From Bacillota bacterium (GTDB taxonomy: Bacteria > Bacillota > UBA4882 > UBA10575): a DNA stretch of 64,000 nucleotides. Of this stretch, positions 19,030-27,808 are shown piece after piece. The stretch covers positions 1 through 64,000 of the forward strand of contig DUOH01000059.1 of NCBI GenBank assembly GCA_012838955.1, in the 5' to 3' direction. The position numbers and the translations under genes were made by a program. The first letter of the stretch is position 1; every line of letters begins with the position of its first letter. The notes beneath the pieces are model-generated. The model saw only the letters and a program-made list of their open reading frames with translations. It had not been told where the DNA came from and made no database searches.

Positions 19030-19515
19030 ATGTCCAAAGAGAAGCTGTTGACTGAAAGTATGGAGGATTACCTGGAGATGTTCTTCCGGATCGTATCCAA
19101 GCAGGGGTATATTCGACCGGTGGATCTCTCCAAGGCGATTAATGTAAAACCATCGTCCGTCACCCGAATGATCCAAAAACTAGATGAGGCCGGTTTCATT
19201 AAATATGAAAAGTATCGTAATATCGCCCTAACGGACAAAGGGCTGATCTATGGCAATTTTCTGGTCTGGCGGGATGAAAAGCTGAAGGAGTTCTTCCGGT
19301 TATCAAAAGAGAATGTTAAAGTAGAAGAACAGGTGGAAGGGGTTGAGCATTATATCACTCCGGTGACCATGGGGTTTATTCATAAGCTAATCATCTACTT
19401 TTCTTCAGATCCGGACCGGGTGCGAGAGTTGGAAAATGTGCAGCGCCAATCGGATTATCCGGGCCAAGAGGATCTGCGGTATTTACGGGCCTGGCTGTTT
19501 CAGCATTCCGGTTAA
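19030..19515 (+). CDS. DtxR/MntR-family metal-dependent transcriptional regulator
   Basis: 161 residues from ATG 19030, behind a G-rich site GGGGGGATTCC. An N-terminal winged helix (LTESMEDYLEMFFRI, then VDLSKAINVKPSSVTRMIQKL) is followed by a dimerisation/metal domain with E-x-x-x-H-x-x-T (VEHYITPVTM). It lacks the C-terminal SH3 domain of long DtxR proteins. Being downstream of feo genes, it probably represses them when iron is plentiful, though manganese sensing of the MntR kind is possible. A terminator follows. Confidence 0.88.
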   Translation: MSKEKLLTESMEDYLEMFFRIVSKQGYIRPVDLSKAINVKPSSVTRMIQKLDEAGFIKYEKYRNIALTDKGLIYGNFLVWRDEKLKEFFRLSKENVKVEEQVEGVEHYITPVTMGFIHKLIIYFSSDPDRVRELENVQRQSDYPGQEDLRYLRAWLFQHSG

Positions 19516-19559
19516 ATCTGGGTTCGTCCCCCAGGCTGTCACCGCTTACCTAGAAATGA

Positions 19560-19592
19560 GCAACCGAAAGCCACGCGGTTGCTTATTTTTTT
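19560..19592 (+). terminator. Terminator of the feo-dtxR region
   Basis: Arms GCAACCG and CGGTTGC around a nine-base loop, followed by TTATTTTTTT. Confidence 0.85.
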
Positions 19593-19716
19593 GGGATATG
19601 ACAGGGCGTTTGCGTTAGAATGGATAGGCTTCATAAATGAAAAAAGAGGACTAATGATAGTTTTGGGTGAGGAGAAGGATCTGATGAGGAGGATCCTACT
19701 AGTTTACTTTGGTGTA

Positions 19717-19745
19717 TTGACAAAATACCGCAAGAGTTTTATAGT
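19717..19745 (+). promoter_or_regulatory. Sigma-A type promoter for the DUF6530 gene
   Basis: TTGACA (19717-19722), a 17-base spacer, and TATAGT (19740-19745). It lies 61 bases before the next start codon. Confidence 0.7.
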
Positions 19746-19752
19746 AAGTTAC

Positions 19753-19784
19753 TTAGGTTAGTAATTTAGTAAAGTACTAACCTA
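19753..19784. promoter_or_regulatory. Inverted repeat with DtxR-like half-sites
   Basis: TTAGGTTAG (19753) and CTAACCTA (19777) form an inverted pair just after the -10 element. The halves match those of the classic iron-box of DtxR/IdeR regulators, but they are 15 bases apart rather than one. The larger symmetry is AGGTTAGTA / TACTAACCT. A DtxR-family gene lies immediately upstream. Binding is inference; it could also be an RNA hairpin in the leader. Confidence 0.45.
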
Positions 19785-19806
19785 CTAAGAGACTGGAGGT
19801 AAGATT

Positions 19807-20286
19807 ATGAAGATCCCAACTACTTTAAAGCATAAACCGGTCATTGTTTCTGAAAATTATGAAAACGTAGACGGCAGAGCTGCCTACAATTCAGAGGCGA
19901 AAGGGCTATCTCTAGGACTGGCGCAGTGGAATGATCGGGGAAAGGTGGACATTTCCGCCAAAGTATGGAGGTATACCGGGGAGAAATGGTCCAGACAGTC
20001 AGAGGAATTACCTCTGCACCGTGTACTGGATTTAGCAATTCTCGTGTGTAGAGCAAGTCTTTATTTTCAAGAGGCTTATCGTTATGAAAAATTGTATGAT
20101 CCGCAAAATCCGCTCATTGACAGAGTGGGACTACAGGGTGACGCGATGACCGTAGCTGTATGTACAGATAATGAAAGAATTGATGAGGACATTAAATTAT
20201 TTAGTTGAGCCCTCAGCGAAGACGGTGAACTGATCGGCGAACGGCTGCGGACACTCTCCAGAATCTTGAAAGAGATGGGGTATTAG
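19807..20286 (+). pseudogene. DUF6530 family gene interrupted by an in-frame TGA
   Basis: The frame runs 133 codons to a TGA at 20206, but the same frame continues 25 more codons to a TAG at 20284 and reads ALSEDGELIGERL, then RILKEMGY, which looks like the natural end of the protein. The first part (KHKPVIV, then EAKGLSLGLAQWN and EELPLHRVLDLAI) fits DUF6530, a small family of unknown function that I recall as about 155-160 residues. GACTGGAGGTAAGATT precedes ATG 19807. The TGA is a single codon in otherwise intact coding sequence: a recent nonsense change, read-through, or sequencing error. I saw no convincing SECIS hairpin. Confidence 0.6.
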
Positions 20287-20470
20287 TGGGCGTGCACGGC
20301 AGAGAGGAAGGTTGAAATTTACCATATTTAGCTCGGGAAAACCTATTTATAGCGAAAAATTTAGGTTATTGTTCCTCGGCGTATTTTTGGGGTTGGCGCC
20401 TGTGGGTGGACTTAGAGCGGGTAGTTAATGATGCAAAATATTGAGTTGCTAAAAGAGAGGATAATATGTG

Positions 20471-20824
20471 ATGGACAGAAAAAAGAAACTAAAAATGGAG
20501 TATAAACAGATGAAGCCAGAGATGGGCATCTTTATGGTTCAGTCTATTTCAGCAAATAAGTGTTATCTGGAAGTGACTCAGAATCTACGGGGCGCCGTTA
20601 ATGGCACGAGGTTTAAGCTGAAAGGTGGCGTCCATCCCCACCGCGAACTGCAAAAGGATTGGCAGGAACGTGGCGAAGCCGACTTTACCATTGAAGTTCT
20701 TGAGCATCTTGATTACGGCAAAGATGAGGAGAAGACTGATTACCAAGACGAACTGGCTCTTTTACAAATGAGCTGGGAAGAGAAACTAGCCGAACAAGGC
20801 TTGGAGCTTTATAGAAAAAGATAA
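20471..20824 (+). CDS. GIY-YIG nuclease-like small protein
   Basis: 117 residues. The opening MKPEMGIFMVQSISANKCYL has the G-I-F/Y, then hydrophobic strand and N-K-C-Y arrangement of GIY-YIG folds. It continues with NLRGAVNGTRFKLKGG and an FTIEVLEHL strand, then a helical tail. The canonical tyrosines of the GIY and YIG pairs are replaced, so nuclease activity is doubtful. Such proteins are common and uncharacterised in Bacillota. ATG 20471 is chosen over the GTG three bases earlier. Confidence 0.65.
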   Translation: MDRKKKLKMEYKQMKPEMGIFMVQSISANKCYLEVTQNLRGAVNGTRFKLKGGVHPHRELQKDWQERGEADFTIEVLEHLDYGKDEEKTDYQDELALLQMSWEEKLAEQGLELYRKR

Positions 20825-21205
20825 GGTTAACAAGGAAGATCTTGTCTGGCCTAAAGGAACAGGCATTTAGAGAAAGGCTTATCACTGGTTAAGATTTGGT
20901 TTGACGGTAGCAAATTATTATTCCGTCATCAGGCGGGATGAAGAACTTTCGGAAATTCATTAAAGAGAAGAAGAAGTAAATTTTGGGGAAAGAGCGTTAA
21001 GGAAGCCACCTTAACGCTCTTTCAATCAATTCGCGGGCAAACGTTATATTCTCATAACAGAGTCAAGCCTGTTAAGGAGAGATAAAATACTTGCCAAGTC
21101 GGCGCAGAAAAACAGGGGTGTCATATAATAGGAGTAAAATTGTATATACAAACTACCTTTGTACTGCGAACAATAAAGTAAAGTGGAAGATGGGAGGGAG
21201 GCGCC
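20825..21205. other. Gap with a long perfect hairpin
   Basis: No ORF with support. The middle carries a 14-base-pair hairpin (20989-21022, listed separately); the rest is unremarkable. Confidence 0.5.
20989..21022. terminator. Perfect 14-base-pair hairpin, possible terminator
   Basis: AAAGAGCGTTAAGG and CCTTAACGCTCTTT with a six-base loop. The stem ends in TTT only, so it may work as a terminator in either direction or simply as an RNA-stabilising hairpin. Confidence 0.6.
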
Positions 21206-21688
21206 TTGGCGCCCGAAGAATTTGTGGCGCTTTTGAAACCGTACGCCAAGTCAATTCAGAATAGAACAGGGATTCATTGGGCGGTAATCATAGCGCAAGC
21301 CGCTTTAGAGACCGGCTGGTTAAGAAGTCTGATCGTTGATCTGTATACCGGACGTCCGTCTTATAATCTTTTCAATATTAAAGGAAAGGGCCCGGCCGGA
21401 AGTGTGCAGGCTTTTGACACTGAATATGTAAAGGGGAGAGCCCGCAGAATTATCGATGAGTTTCGGGCTTATCATAACTATGAAGAATCCTTGGAAGATT
21501 ACGTCAGTTTACTGACAGAAAGTAACCGGTACAAACCTGCCTTAGCGGTAGGAGGAGATCCGGAAGCGTTCGCCAGAAAACTGCAGGAACTGGGGTATGC
21601 TCAAGATCCGCGCTATGCGGAGAAGTTGATTATGATTATGAGAAAGTATATGAAAGAAGAGAGCAATGAGATAGAGATGATGCGTTAA
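21206..21688 (+). CDS. Glucosaminidase-domain cell-wall hydrolase
   Basis: 160 residues, almost entirely one FlgJ/LytG-type glucosaminidase domain. Marks are WAVIIAQAALETGW with the catalytic-position glutamate, NLFNIKG, and FRAYHNYEESLEDYVSLL. GGGAGGGAGGCGCC precedes a TTG start at 21206. No signal peptide or membrane segment is visible, which is odd for an enzyme that cleaves peptidoglycan; it may leave by another route or act after lysis. Confidence 0.82.
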   Translation: MAPEEFVALLKPYAKSIQNRTGIHWAVIIAQAALETGWLRSLIVDLYTGRPSYNLFNIKGKGPAGSVQAFDTEYVKGRARRIIDEFRAYHNYEESLEDYVSLLTESNRYKPALAVGGDPEAFARKLQELGYAQDPRYAEKLIMIMRKYMKEESNEIEMMR

Positions 21689-21780
21689 GTTCGCGATCTA
21701 TCACTCGTAAAACACAGATTTTTCGGTGCTTTTTTGCCGGATTTGTGAAAGCGGTGATGCGGGTTCAGGCTTAAAAGGAG

Positions 21781-21862
21781 GAATCAGACAGGGACCTGTT
21801 CCCGTGTCCTGGACAGGTTTCTGTCCCTATGTCTCTATGTCTACTGATTGTCCCCTTGTCTG
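21781..21862. repeat. Dispersed GACAGGGACCTGTC-type repeat patch B
   Basis: Contains CAGACAGGGACCTGTTCC, then GGACAGGTTTCTGTCCC and several TGTCTC/TGTCCC units. It overlaps the 3' end of the amidase gene on the other strand by about 20 bases. Confidence 0.65.
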
Positions 21863-23697
21863 AGTGGGCGCATGCGCCGGACGTATCGTTCCAAACCGGT
21901 GATAATCGCCTGGGAGCAAGCGGAGATGAACTCATCTGACTTCAGATATGCTTCTTCCGTCGGCAGATTCATATAGGCCGATTCGATCAGCACGGATGGC
22001 ATCTGCGGTTTCCTGGTCATGGCCAGATTGGCGTAGTGCAACCCGTCATCCGGCAGGTCATAGGCGCCTCCTGCCGGGAAAGTTTCACGATAAGCGGCAT
22101 GAATCTCCTTGGCCAATGGTAAACTCATTGCGGTGAAATAGTAAACGCCAAAACCATGTTTGGTAAATGGGTTTGCACTATAGTCCAGCCCGTTATTGTG
22201 CAGACTGATCAGAATATCCGCCCTATGCCGCCAGGCCGTTTGAGTGCGGGCGCTTAAGGTCAGATCTTCTTTTCCCGGGCGAAGCATGATTACTTCAGCC
22301 CCTTTTGCCTGCAACTTTTCTTTAAGGTTGATGGCTTGGGCCAAATTAACGTCACCTTCCGCCAGTCCGGTCGGGCCAAGCGCTCCGCCGCCGGCTCCAT
22401 GCCCGGCGTCAACGGCAATCTTCAGTCCGGACAAGGGAGGATCGTCGGCGGCGACCGGCGGAGGGGTTCGTAACTGAATAATCAAAGAGTTTCCTTCATA
22501 CCGGGTGTCATACCCCCACCAACTACCGGGGTTTGTATTAATCCGTAACCTGTATGCTCCCTCTTCATCTTGATACCAGTTTAGACTCGTAATACATCCC
22601 GCAGCCAGATTTGTCATCCAGTCGGTATTGGAGAAAGCCCCGTACAGAGTGAGGTCAAGATACTCTCCTTTTATATCCGGTTCGAGATGAAACGGGATCT
22701 TTCTTTGTAACGGAATATGGATCAAGGTTGAGTTCTGGCTTTCGGTAACGGAGACACTGTGCACAGGGACACGCGCCGGTGGGGTTCCGGGCGGTAGGCG
22801 CTTGACTTGGCCAGTGTTGACCCATACGGTTTTAGTTTTTGTCAGATGAATCCGGTATTCGTCTCCAATCCTCCCTGTTACCTTTAAGATTGTGCCAACC
22901 GGCGGAAACATGAGGTATCCCGCTCGCTCACCCCAGGGTAAGGTGGGTCCGGCCCGTAGGATGGCGTTGGGGGAAGTTATTTCAACCATAACCGGAGGAT
23001 TATTTGGAAAACGAGAAAGGGTCCCACTGGCTCTCTGGGATACTCTGGTTCTTCCATGAGTAAGATGTTTATTGATCAAGCTGACTGTAATCTTTGATTT
23101 GTTTAGCCGGTCCTGCGCATCGATACGGTATATGCCCTGATAGAGGCCGCTTTGTCCGGGTTGGGTCTCAGTCATTCGTATCTTTCCTTTGACTCCTTCG
23201 ATTGTAAAATAGGCTTCAGCCCCGGGGCTTCCTTTGCATGTAACTTCGACGTAATCACCGGGGAGCAATTCTTGATCGCGCTCCGGAGTTACATGTTGGA
23301 TGGTTAAGGGAGTGGCAGGGGGGATCTTCTCCGGTTCGGCAACAATGATCGTGCGCGTCAAATGATAGACTTCATTTCCTAACTGAAGTTCCGCCTTGAT
23401 CTGAAACTCCCCGGGTTCTAATTTTACCATGGTGATAAAGCCTCCGCTGGGGTGAACCGGCACGGGCTCACCATTGATCCTTAGTTTTCCCTCCGGGGGA
23501 ACCGAACCATAGACAAAAGTCTCGTCCAGAGCGGGGATCTCCTCATATTCGTATGGATGGACTATACTGAGTGGCTGAGTGGTCTCAGCCGTCGGTGTTG
23601 GCGTCCCGGCCCACAGAGTAACGCAGCCTATGAAAAACAATGATAATAAAGTGAAGAATTTTTTCATGATGAATTTATTTATAATGAATTTATTCAT
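21841..23697 (-). CDS. Exported N-acetylmuramoyl-L-alanine amidase
   Basis: About 618 residues. The likely start is the ATG at 23697 (AAAGGAAAGAACGGGG upstream); another in-frame ATG at 23667 begins the core signal peptide MKKFFTLLSLFF. The mature protein opens with a Ser/Thr/Pro stretch, then Ig-like beta domains, an SH3-like segment with the G-P-T-L-P-W-G-E-R block, an AMIN-like beta domain (about 330-420), and a C-terminal Amidase_3 zinc domain: AVDAGHGAGGGALG, LISLHNNG and VLIESAYMNL give the two histidines and the glutamates. It cleaves the amide bond between MurNAc and the stem peptide outside the cell. Confidence 0.9.
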   Translation of the reverse strand: MNKFIINKFIMKKFFTLLSLFFIGCVTLWAGTPTPTAETTQPLSIVHPYEYEEIPALDETFVYGSVPPEGKLRINGEPVPVHPSGGFITMVKLEPGEFQIKAELQLGNEVYHLTRTIIVAEPEKIPPATPLTIQHVTPERDQELLPGDYVEVTCKGSPGAEAYFTIEGVKGKIRMTETQPGQSGLYQGIYRIDAQDRLNKSKITVSLINKHLTHGRTRVSQRASGTLSRFPNNPPVMVEITSPNAILRAGPTLPWGERAGYLMFPPVGTILKVTGRIGDEYRIHLTKTKTVWVNTGQVKRLPPGTPPARVPVHSVSVTESQNSTLIHIPLQRKIPFHLEPDIKGEYLDLTLYGAFSNTDWMTNLAAGCITSLNWYQDEEGAYRLRINTNPGSWWGYDTRYEGNSLIIQLRTPPPVAADDPPLSGLKIAVDAGHGAGGGALGPTGLAEGDVNLAQAINLKEKLQAKGAEVIMLRPGKEDLTLSARTQTAWRHRADILISLHNNGLDYSANPFTKHGFGVYYFTAMSLPLAKEIHAAYRETFPAGGAYDLPDDGLHYANLAMTRKPQMPSVLIESAYMNLPTEEAYLKSDEFISACSQAIITGLERYVRRMRPLRQGDNQ

Positions 23698-24042
23698 AAT
23701 TATCCCCGTTCTTTCCTTTTGCTCCATGATCTTACTGGATTCCCCAGATCATAATCTTATACATAATTACTCCTGCTTGTCTAGAGGATTCTATTGGATA
23801 TGATCCGGGTGGCGGGGCATGGTCATTTAGACTTGCGAAGAGTAGAGGCAGATCCGGAAAAACCACTCTGTGCAGAGAACATGAGCAGGGATTATACAGA
23901 CGGAATCATCGGTGGCCTGTGCGGCAGAGAGGAAGGAGACGGAAGAAGAGAGGAAGACGGGGATCCTGACTTCAACGCGGAGAACCTTCTCGGGACGGCG
24001 CGAAGGAGGATGCTTAGATAGGGTAAAGGCAGTAGGGGTTGA
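23698..24042. other. Gap between two minus-strand genes
   Basis: About 345 bases. A plus-strand open frame (23794-24021) rich in Arg, Glu and Gly is present but has no good ribosome site and no recognisable pattern. I see no hairpin with a T-run. Confidence 0.4.
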
Positions 24043-24501
24043 TCAGCCTTTAGCTTTTGATAAATTCACAAGGTACACTCCGAATAGGAATATTATGATA
24101 CCCAAGATTTTGGTTAAGTTGATTGGTGACTCTTCAACTCCCAGATAACCGTAGTGATCAATAAATAAGGAAGCAATCAATTGCCCGCTGATGATGTAGA
24201 GAAAACTTTGTGTCGCGCCGTAACGGGGGATGATGATATTGATTGCCGCCAGGATAAAAACACCTAAAACTCCTCCTAAATAGAGATACCAACTATCCCA
24301 TCCCGGTAAGTTTTGCAGGGTAACAGAGTTGGGAATAAAGAGGATGATTAGTCCAACCAAGACTAGATTTATGCTGGCAACTACAAAAATCGAGCCGAAT
24401 GTGCCGATTTTATCGGCTAAAGCCGCATTCAGTGCGCCTTGTGTCGACATCATCATTCCTGTCAGTAATCCTGTGAGCATCCCGATGATAATAAAATGCA
24501 A
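24043..24501 (-). CDS. DUF606/YdcZ-type small permease (DMT superfamily)
   Basis: 152 residues with five hydrophobic segments, the half-size of EamA-type drug/metabolite transporters. LTGMMMSTQGALNAALA in the first helix and the closing LGIIIFLFGVYLVN match the YdcZ (DUF606) family, which probably works as a dimer. GGAGGTGAAGAAG precedes the ATG at 24501. Substrate unknown. Confidence 0.82.
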   Translation of the reverse strand: MHFIIIGMLTGLLTGMMMSTQGALNAALADKIGTFGSIFVVASINLVLVGLIILFIPNSVTLQNLPGWDSWYLYLGGVLGVFILAAINIIIPRYGATQSFLYIISGQLIASLFIDHYGYLGVEESPINLTKILGIIIFLFGVYLVNLSKAKG

Positions 24502-24650
24502 ATCTTCTTCACCTCCGAGACTTGGATAGAAGGATTAGTCCGGGACTCCCTTGGCTGTGGAAAGATTTATGCTGTAGTTACTCTGGAAAGGTCATTTTCG
24601 GACAGGGTGAGCAGTTTATGTTGCGGGGAAAGGCAGTGAAGGCTGATGTA

Positions 24651-25265
24651 TCAGTCAAGTACCAGTAGCTTGCGTAGATCGTTGATTATATTCTGTTTTG
24701 TGGAGGATTCCCCATTGTCATCTCTCGCTATTTTATACCATTTGACTTTGGCGTTTTTAGCCATTTTCACATCATGGTCATGGTCACCGATATAAATGAG
24801 ATCAGAAGGATGATAATGGTTTTTCAGCTTTTCAATGGCATCCGGCGCTGGTTTTACATTGAGGACGTCTTCTCGGCAGATGATCAAGGAGAAAAAGCGG
24901 GTCAAGTTTAGATTTTTCAGTTCCCCATGCACTCTCGACCTTTGCCCGGTGGTGATCAAGGCAAGAATACATCCTCTTGTTGACAATTCGGTAAGGACTT
25001 CTCTAACTTCTGGAAATAAATGGGCCTTGTCTTCATTGAGATAATATTTCAACCAAAGGTTATCCAATTCTTCCCAGCGTTCTTCCGGGATATTTAATTT
25101 TTTATACATTTCGTGATAGTCGGGGCTATATATTTTATTGATACTATTTTCGTTAAAAAAAAGATTCAAAGCGGCCAAGGTCTTACACATACACTGTAAT
25201 CCTTTACGATGCGAATCAATCAGGGTGTTGTCCCAGTCAAAAGCATAAATGATTCTCTTTGTCAT
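24651..25265 (-). CDS. HAD-superfamily phosphatase
   Basis: 204 residues. HAD motifs are present: I FDWDNTLID (10-18), II ITTGQ, III lysine in VKPAPDAI, IV GDHDHDVKMA. A helical cap lies between motifs I and II, as in PGMB/nucleotidase-like members. Its ATG overlaps the stop of the IMPDH/GMPR-like gene by four bases (25262-25265), so the two are translationally coupled. The pairing suggests a nucleotide or phosphosugar substrate, which is inference. Confidence 0.85.
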   Translation of the reverse strand: MTKRIIYAFDWDNTLIDSHRKGLQCMCKTLAALNLFFNENSINKIYSPDYHEMYKKLNIPEERWEELDNLWLKYYLNEDKAHLFPEVREVLTELSTRGCILALITTGQRSRVHGELKNLNLTRFFSLIICREDVLNVKPAPDAIEKLKNHYHPSDLIYIGDHDHDVKMAKNAKVKWYKIARDDNGESSTKQNIINDLRKLLVLD

Positions 25266-26401
25266 ATGAAGGACTCCGTGCTCTTTAGTTCGATGTTTGA
25301 CTTTAAGTCTCTGTAAGAATTGGGTGAAACATATCTAAATACTGTTTTGGCCCGCAATTCATCGATGTTTTTTGCCCCGACAAAGCCGAATGATACCCGG
25401 ATATTTCTAGCGAGTATATACAATAACAGATGCGCGGGTCCGGTATAGGGAACCAGTCCGGAAATTCCCTCCACGCGGTGGCTGTTTTTAAGATCCGAGG
25501 TTAAAAAGGCATCGATCTTCTCCAATCCGGTTTGCTCAGGGATCTCAACTGTATTATAGCGGGCGCCCTCATACTGTTTGTACTTTTTACCGTTAACCTC
25601 CACTATTTTGCCGGGCGCTTCTTCACAACCGGCAAACAACTTGCCAAGCATTACACCATCTGCGCCGGCGGCTAGGGCTTTTACAATATCACCGGAGTTC
25701 CTGATCCCACCATCCGCGATAATCTTCATCTTCTTTGCTTTGGTGACTTGATAAACTTCGAGAATAGATGTTAATTGACTCATCCCACAGCCCGATATTA
25801 TTCCCGTAGTACATATGCTTCCGGGGCCTAATCCTATTTTGAGCGCAGCTAATGGCATAGACGCATATACTTCGGCGCCTGTTTTGTTAGCGATATTACC
25901 GAGAATAATTTTATACGGGTATTTCCTGGACAGAATCCGCACGTTCTCAATAATCTGCACGTGAAGTGGTTGTACATTGTTTAGGATTACATATTGAACA
26001 TCATCACGGGTCAAGAGATATTCGGCTTTCTCCAGATCAAAGGCGGAACAGGCAGCAATGATCACCGGCGTTCCTGATTTGGTGATGACCGCGTCCGGGT
26101 ATTTTTCCACATCAATCTTTACCTGTTTTATCTTTGCTATTTGCTCATCTATATCTTTTATTTCTATGCCTTCATGAAGCGTGCCGAGACCACCCATTTC
26201 GGCGACTGCGGCAATCAGTTCAGGACTGGAGACAGTGGACATATGCGCGGAAATAATCGGGAGGTTGGATTTTAGACCTGTGATCATGGTGGTGCTGATA
26301 TCGGCCTCCTCCGGATAGACACTGGTCACTCTAGGTTCAATCAGAACATCATCAAAGTTGAGACAAGGTAAATTAGTATTTAACAACCCTTTTATTTTCA
26401 T
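25262..26401 (-). CDS. IMP dehydrogenase/GMP reductase-like barrel protein
   Basis: 379 residues, an IMPDH/GMPR TIM barrel without the CBS pair, thus closer to GMP reductase in length. Visible marks: [10 protein letters not shown] at the start, the active-site loop GPGSICTTG with Cys197, [20 protein letters not shown] for the phosphate site, and EGISGLVPY near the end. The residue after the catalytic loop is Gly where both families usually have Arg, and the flap reads [14 protein letters not shown] rather than a typical IMPDH or GMPR flap. Whether it makes XMP or IMP, or uses a different nucleotide, is open. It heads a two-gene operon with the HAD phosphatase. Confidence 0.8.
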   Translation of the reverse strand: MKIKGLLNTNLPCLNFDDVLIEPRVTSVYPEEADISTTMITGLKSNLPIISAHMSTVSSPELIAAVAEMGGLGTLHEGIEIKDIDEQIAKIKQVKIDVEKYPDAVITKSGTPVIIAACSAFDLEKAEYLLTRDDVQYVILNNVQPLHVQIIENVRILSRKYPYKIILGNIANKTGAEVYASMPLAALKIGLGPGSICTTGIISGCGMSQLTSILEVYQVTKAKKMKIIADGGIRNSGDIVKALAAGADGVMLGKLFAGCEEAPGKIVEVNGKKYKQYEGARYNTVEIPEQTGLEKIDAFLTSDLKNSHRVEGISGLVPYTGPAHLLLYILARNIRVSFGFVGAKNIDELRAKTVFRYVSPNSYRDLKSNIELKSTESFI

Positions 26402-26768
26402 CTTTACCTCGCTATTACACTCTCTTAATCTATTTGGAATTGAATAGCAATCAAATTGTTACATTCTGTGTAAAAAAATTACGTTTAAAAATAATATATA
26501 ACTAATTGGGAAAGATGTCAAATTATGTTACGGTTATATTTGTTATTCTTTACTATAATTAGCTTATTTGTAGCTTTCTTAGGAATAAAAAATCGTTTTT
26601 ACGCCAAATGTTTCTTTTTTAGTAAGTTTTTGCTTATTTTTTCCGGGACAACGTGGGACAAATGTCCTTTGTAGTTTAGGAAATATTTATTATATTTGGA
26701 TTAACTGGATTAATCAGATGATAAGCACCACAAGACAGGCGAAACCATTATCCGGAAAGGTGAAGAAG
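26402..26768. other. AT-rich divergent promoter region
   Basis: Lies between the IMPDH-like gene (minus) and the Spo0B-like gene (plus). It is markedly AT-rich compared with the genes. A small palindrome GGACAAATGTCC lies near 26655. No riboswitch fold is apparent by eye. Confidence 0.4.
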
Positions 26769-27641
26769 ATGTTTGACGTTTTATTAAATGAAACGCTACA
26801 TTATTTCAGTAGTATTTGGCCGATTGTGTTAATAGTGGCTTCGTTTATTGCCACTTTGACGGTTATTATATCCAGAAATAGTTATCATCGGTATTTAAAT
26901 CATCTATTGGCGAAAAGTGAAATAGAACATAGTCTACGCTTGATTGAAGCCTTGCATAGTGAGCGCCATGAATATTTAAACTGTTTGCAGGTGATGAAGT
27001 CCATGACAGCGTTGGGAAAAACGGAGAAGATGGAGAAGTATCTATCCAATGTGATCACACAGATGAAAAACTCCTCTGCCTTTATTCAGATTGAGGATCC
27101 GGTGTTGGCCGCTTCGATCGCCACCTATCAAGTAAAAGCAAAAGAATATAATATTTTCGTTAGAGTAAATTGTACAACATCACTAAAAGGTATTTCCCGG
27201 ATCTCGGTGGGGTTGGGTGAGATTTTTGATTTATTCTTGGAGAGCATGATCGAAAGTATGACCAGTTTGAGAGGGTTGGGTAATGAAATAAGTATCAATA
27301 TCCAGGAAAAAGCCGGGGAATATATATTTACTTTTAAGGCGGGTAATTATATTGATTCTCCCACTATCTCGGTATTTCCAGCCTTGCGGAGAGAGCCATC
27401 AAATCCGGTTGAGACCAATAAATATGCGAAGAGACTCAATGACGCCAGAAAGAAAATTAAAGAACTAAAGGGCAAGTTTTACTATGTGATGAAAGGCGGC
27501 CATATTTTACGGCTGGAACTGACGGTCAAGAAAAAAGGAAAGACAGTAGACTCTTTCCGATCAAAAAAGCGATCTCATTTTAGTAATCCATTTGCCGCTG
27601 ATCATCTTTGCTCTAAGGCAAAGTCCGGGACTTATATATAG
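26769..27641 (+). CDS. Membrane protein with Spo0B-like histidine kinase core
   Basis: 290 residues from ATG 26769 (GGAAAGGTGAAGAAG upstream). One membrane segment (about 14-34) is followed by a helical hairpin with ERHEYLNCLQVMKSM, the H-box pattern R-H-[DE]-x-x-N-x-L-Q of Spo0B and CitA/DcuS-type kinases; the histidine is the likely phosphate acceptor. The C-terminal part (about 130-245) has the layout of a GHKL ATPase fold but clear N, G1 and G2 boxes are not obvious, so it may be a phosphotransferase rather than a kinase. No response regulator is adjacent. The terminator overlaps its stop codon. Confidence 0.7.
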   Translation: MFDVLLNETLHYFSSIWPIVLIVASFIATLTVIISRNSYHRYLNHLLAKSEIEHSLRLIEALHSERHEYLNCLQVMKSMTALGKTEKMEKYLSNVITQMKNSSAFIQIEDPVLAASIATYQVKAKEYNIFVRVNCTTSLKGISRISVGLGEIFDLFLESMIESMTSLRGLGNEISINIQEKAGEYIFTFKAGNYIDSPTISVFPALRREPSNPVETNKYAKRLNDARKKIKELKGKFYYVMKGGHILRLELTVKKKGKTVDSFRSKKRSHFSNPFAADHLCSKAKSGTYI

Positions 27642-27654
27642 TCCCGGACTTTTT
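27620..27654 (+). terminator. Terminator overlapping the stop of the Spo0B-like gene
   Basis: Arms AAAGTCCGGGACT and AGTCCCGGACTTT with a seven-base AT loop and trailing TTT. The upstream arm encodes the last residues of the protein. Confidence 0.9.
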
Positions 27655-27808
27655 AATTATTGGAGGGCGCTGGCGCCAGCGGGTTATCTTTGATCATCTT
27701 AGATAATTTAACTAGGGAAATTTATTCATGCCTAAATAAAGGGATGTCTGCAAATTAATAGAATTAATAGAATAATATAAACTTTCGCCCAGCGGAGGTA
27801 TTAGTAAT

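Noticed and set aside
20206-20260. Selenocysteine at the in-frame TGA
   Set aside because: The bases after the TGA do not form a convincing bacterial SECIS hairpin by eye, and the residue is not in a redox-type motif.
20297-23936. Shared 15-mer CGGCAGAGAGGAAGG at 20297 and 23922
   Set aside because: Only two copies with no extended similarity; probably chance in purine-rich sequence.
23794-24021. Arg/Glu/Gly-rich open frame
   Set aside because: No ribosome site, no recognisable pattern and odd composition; kept only as a note on the gap.
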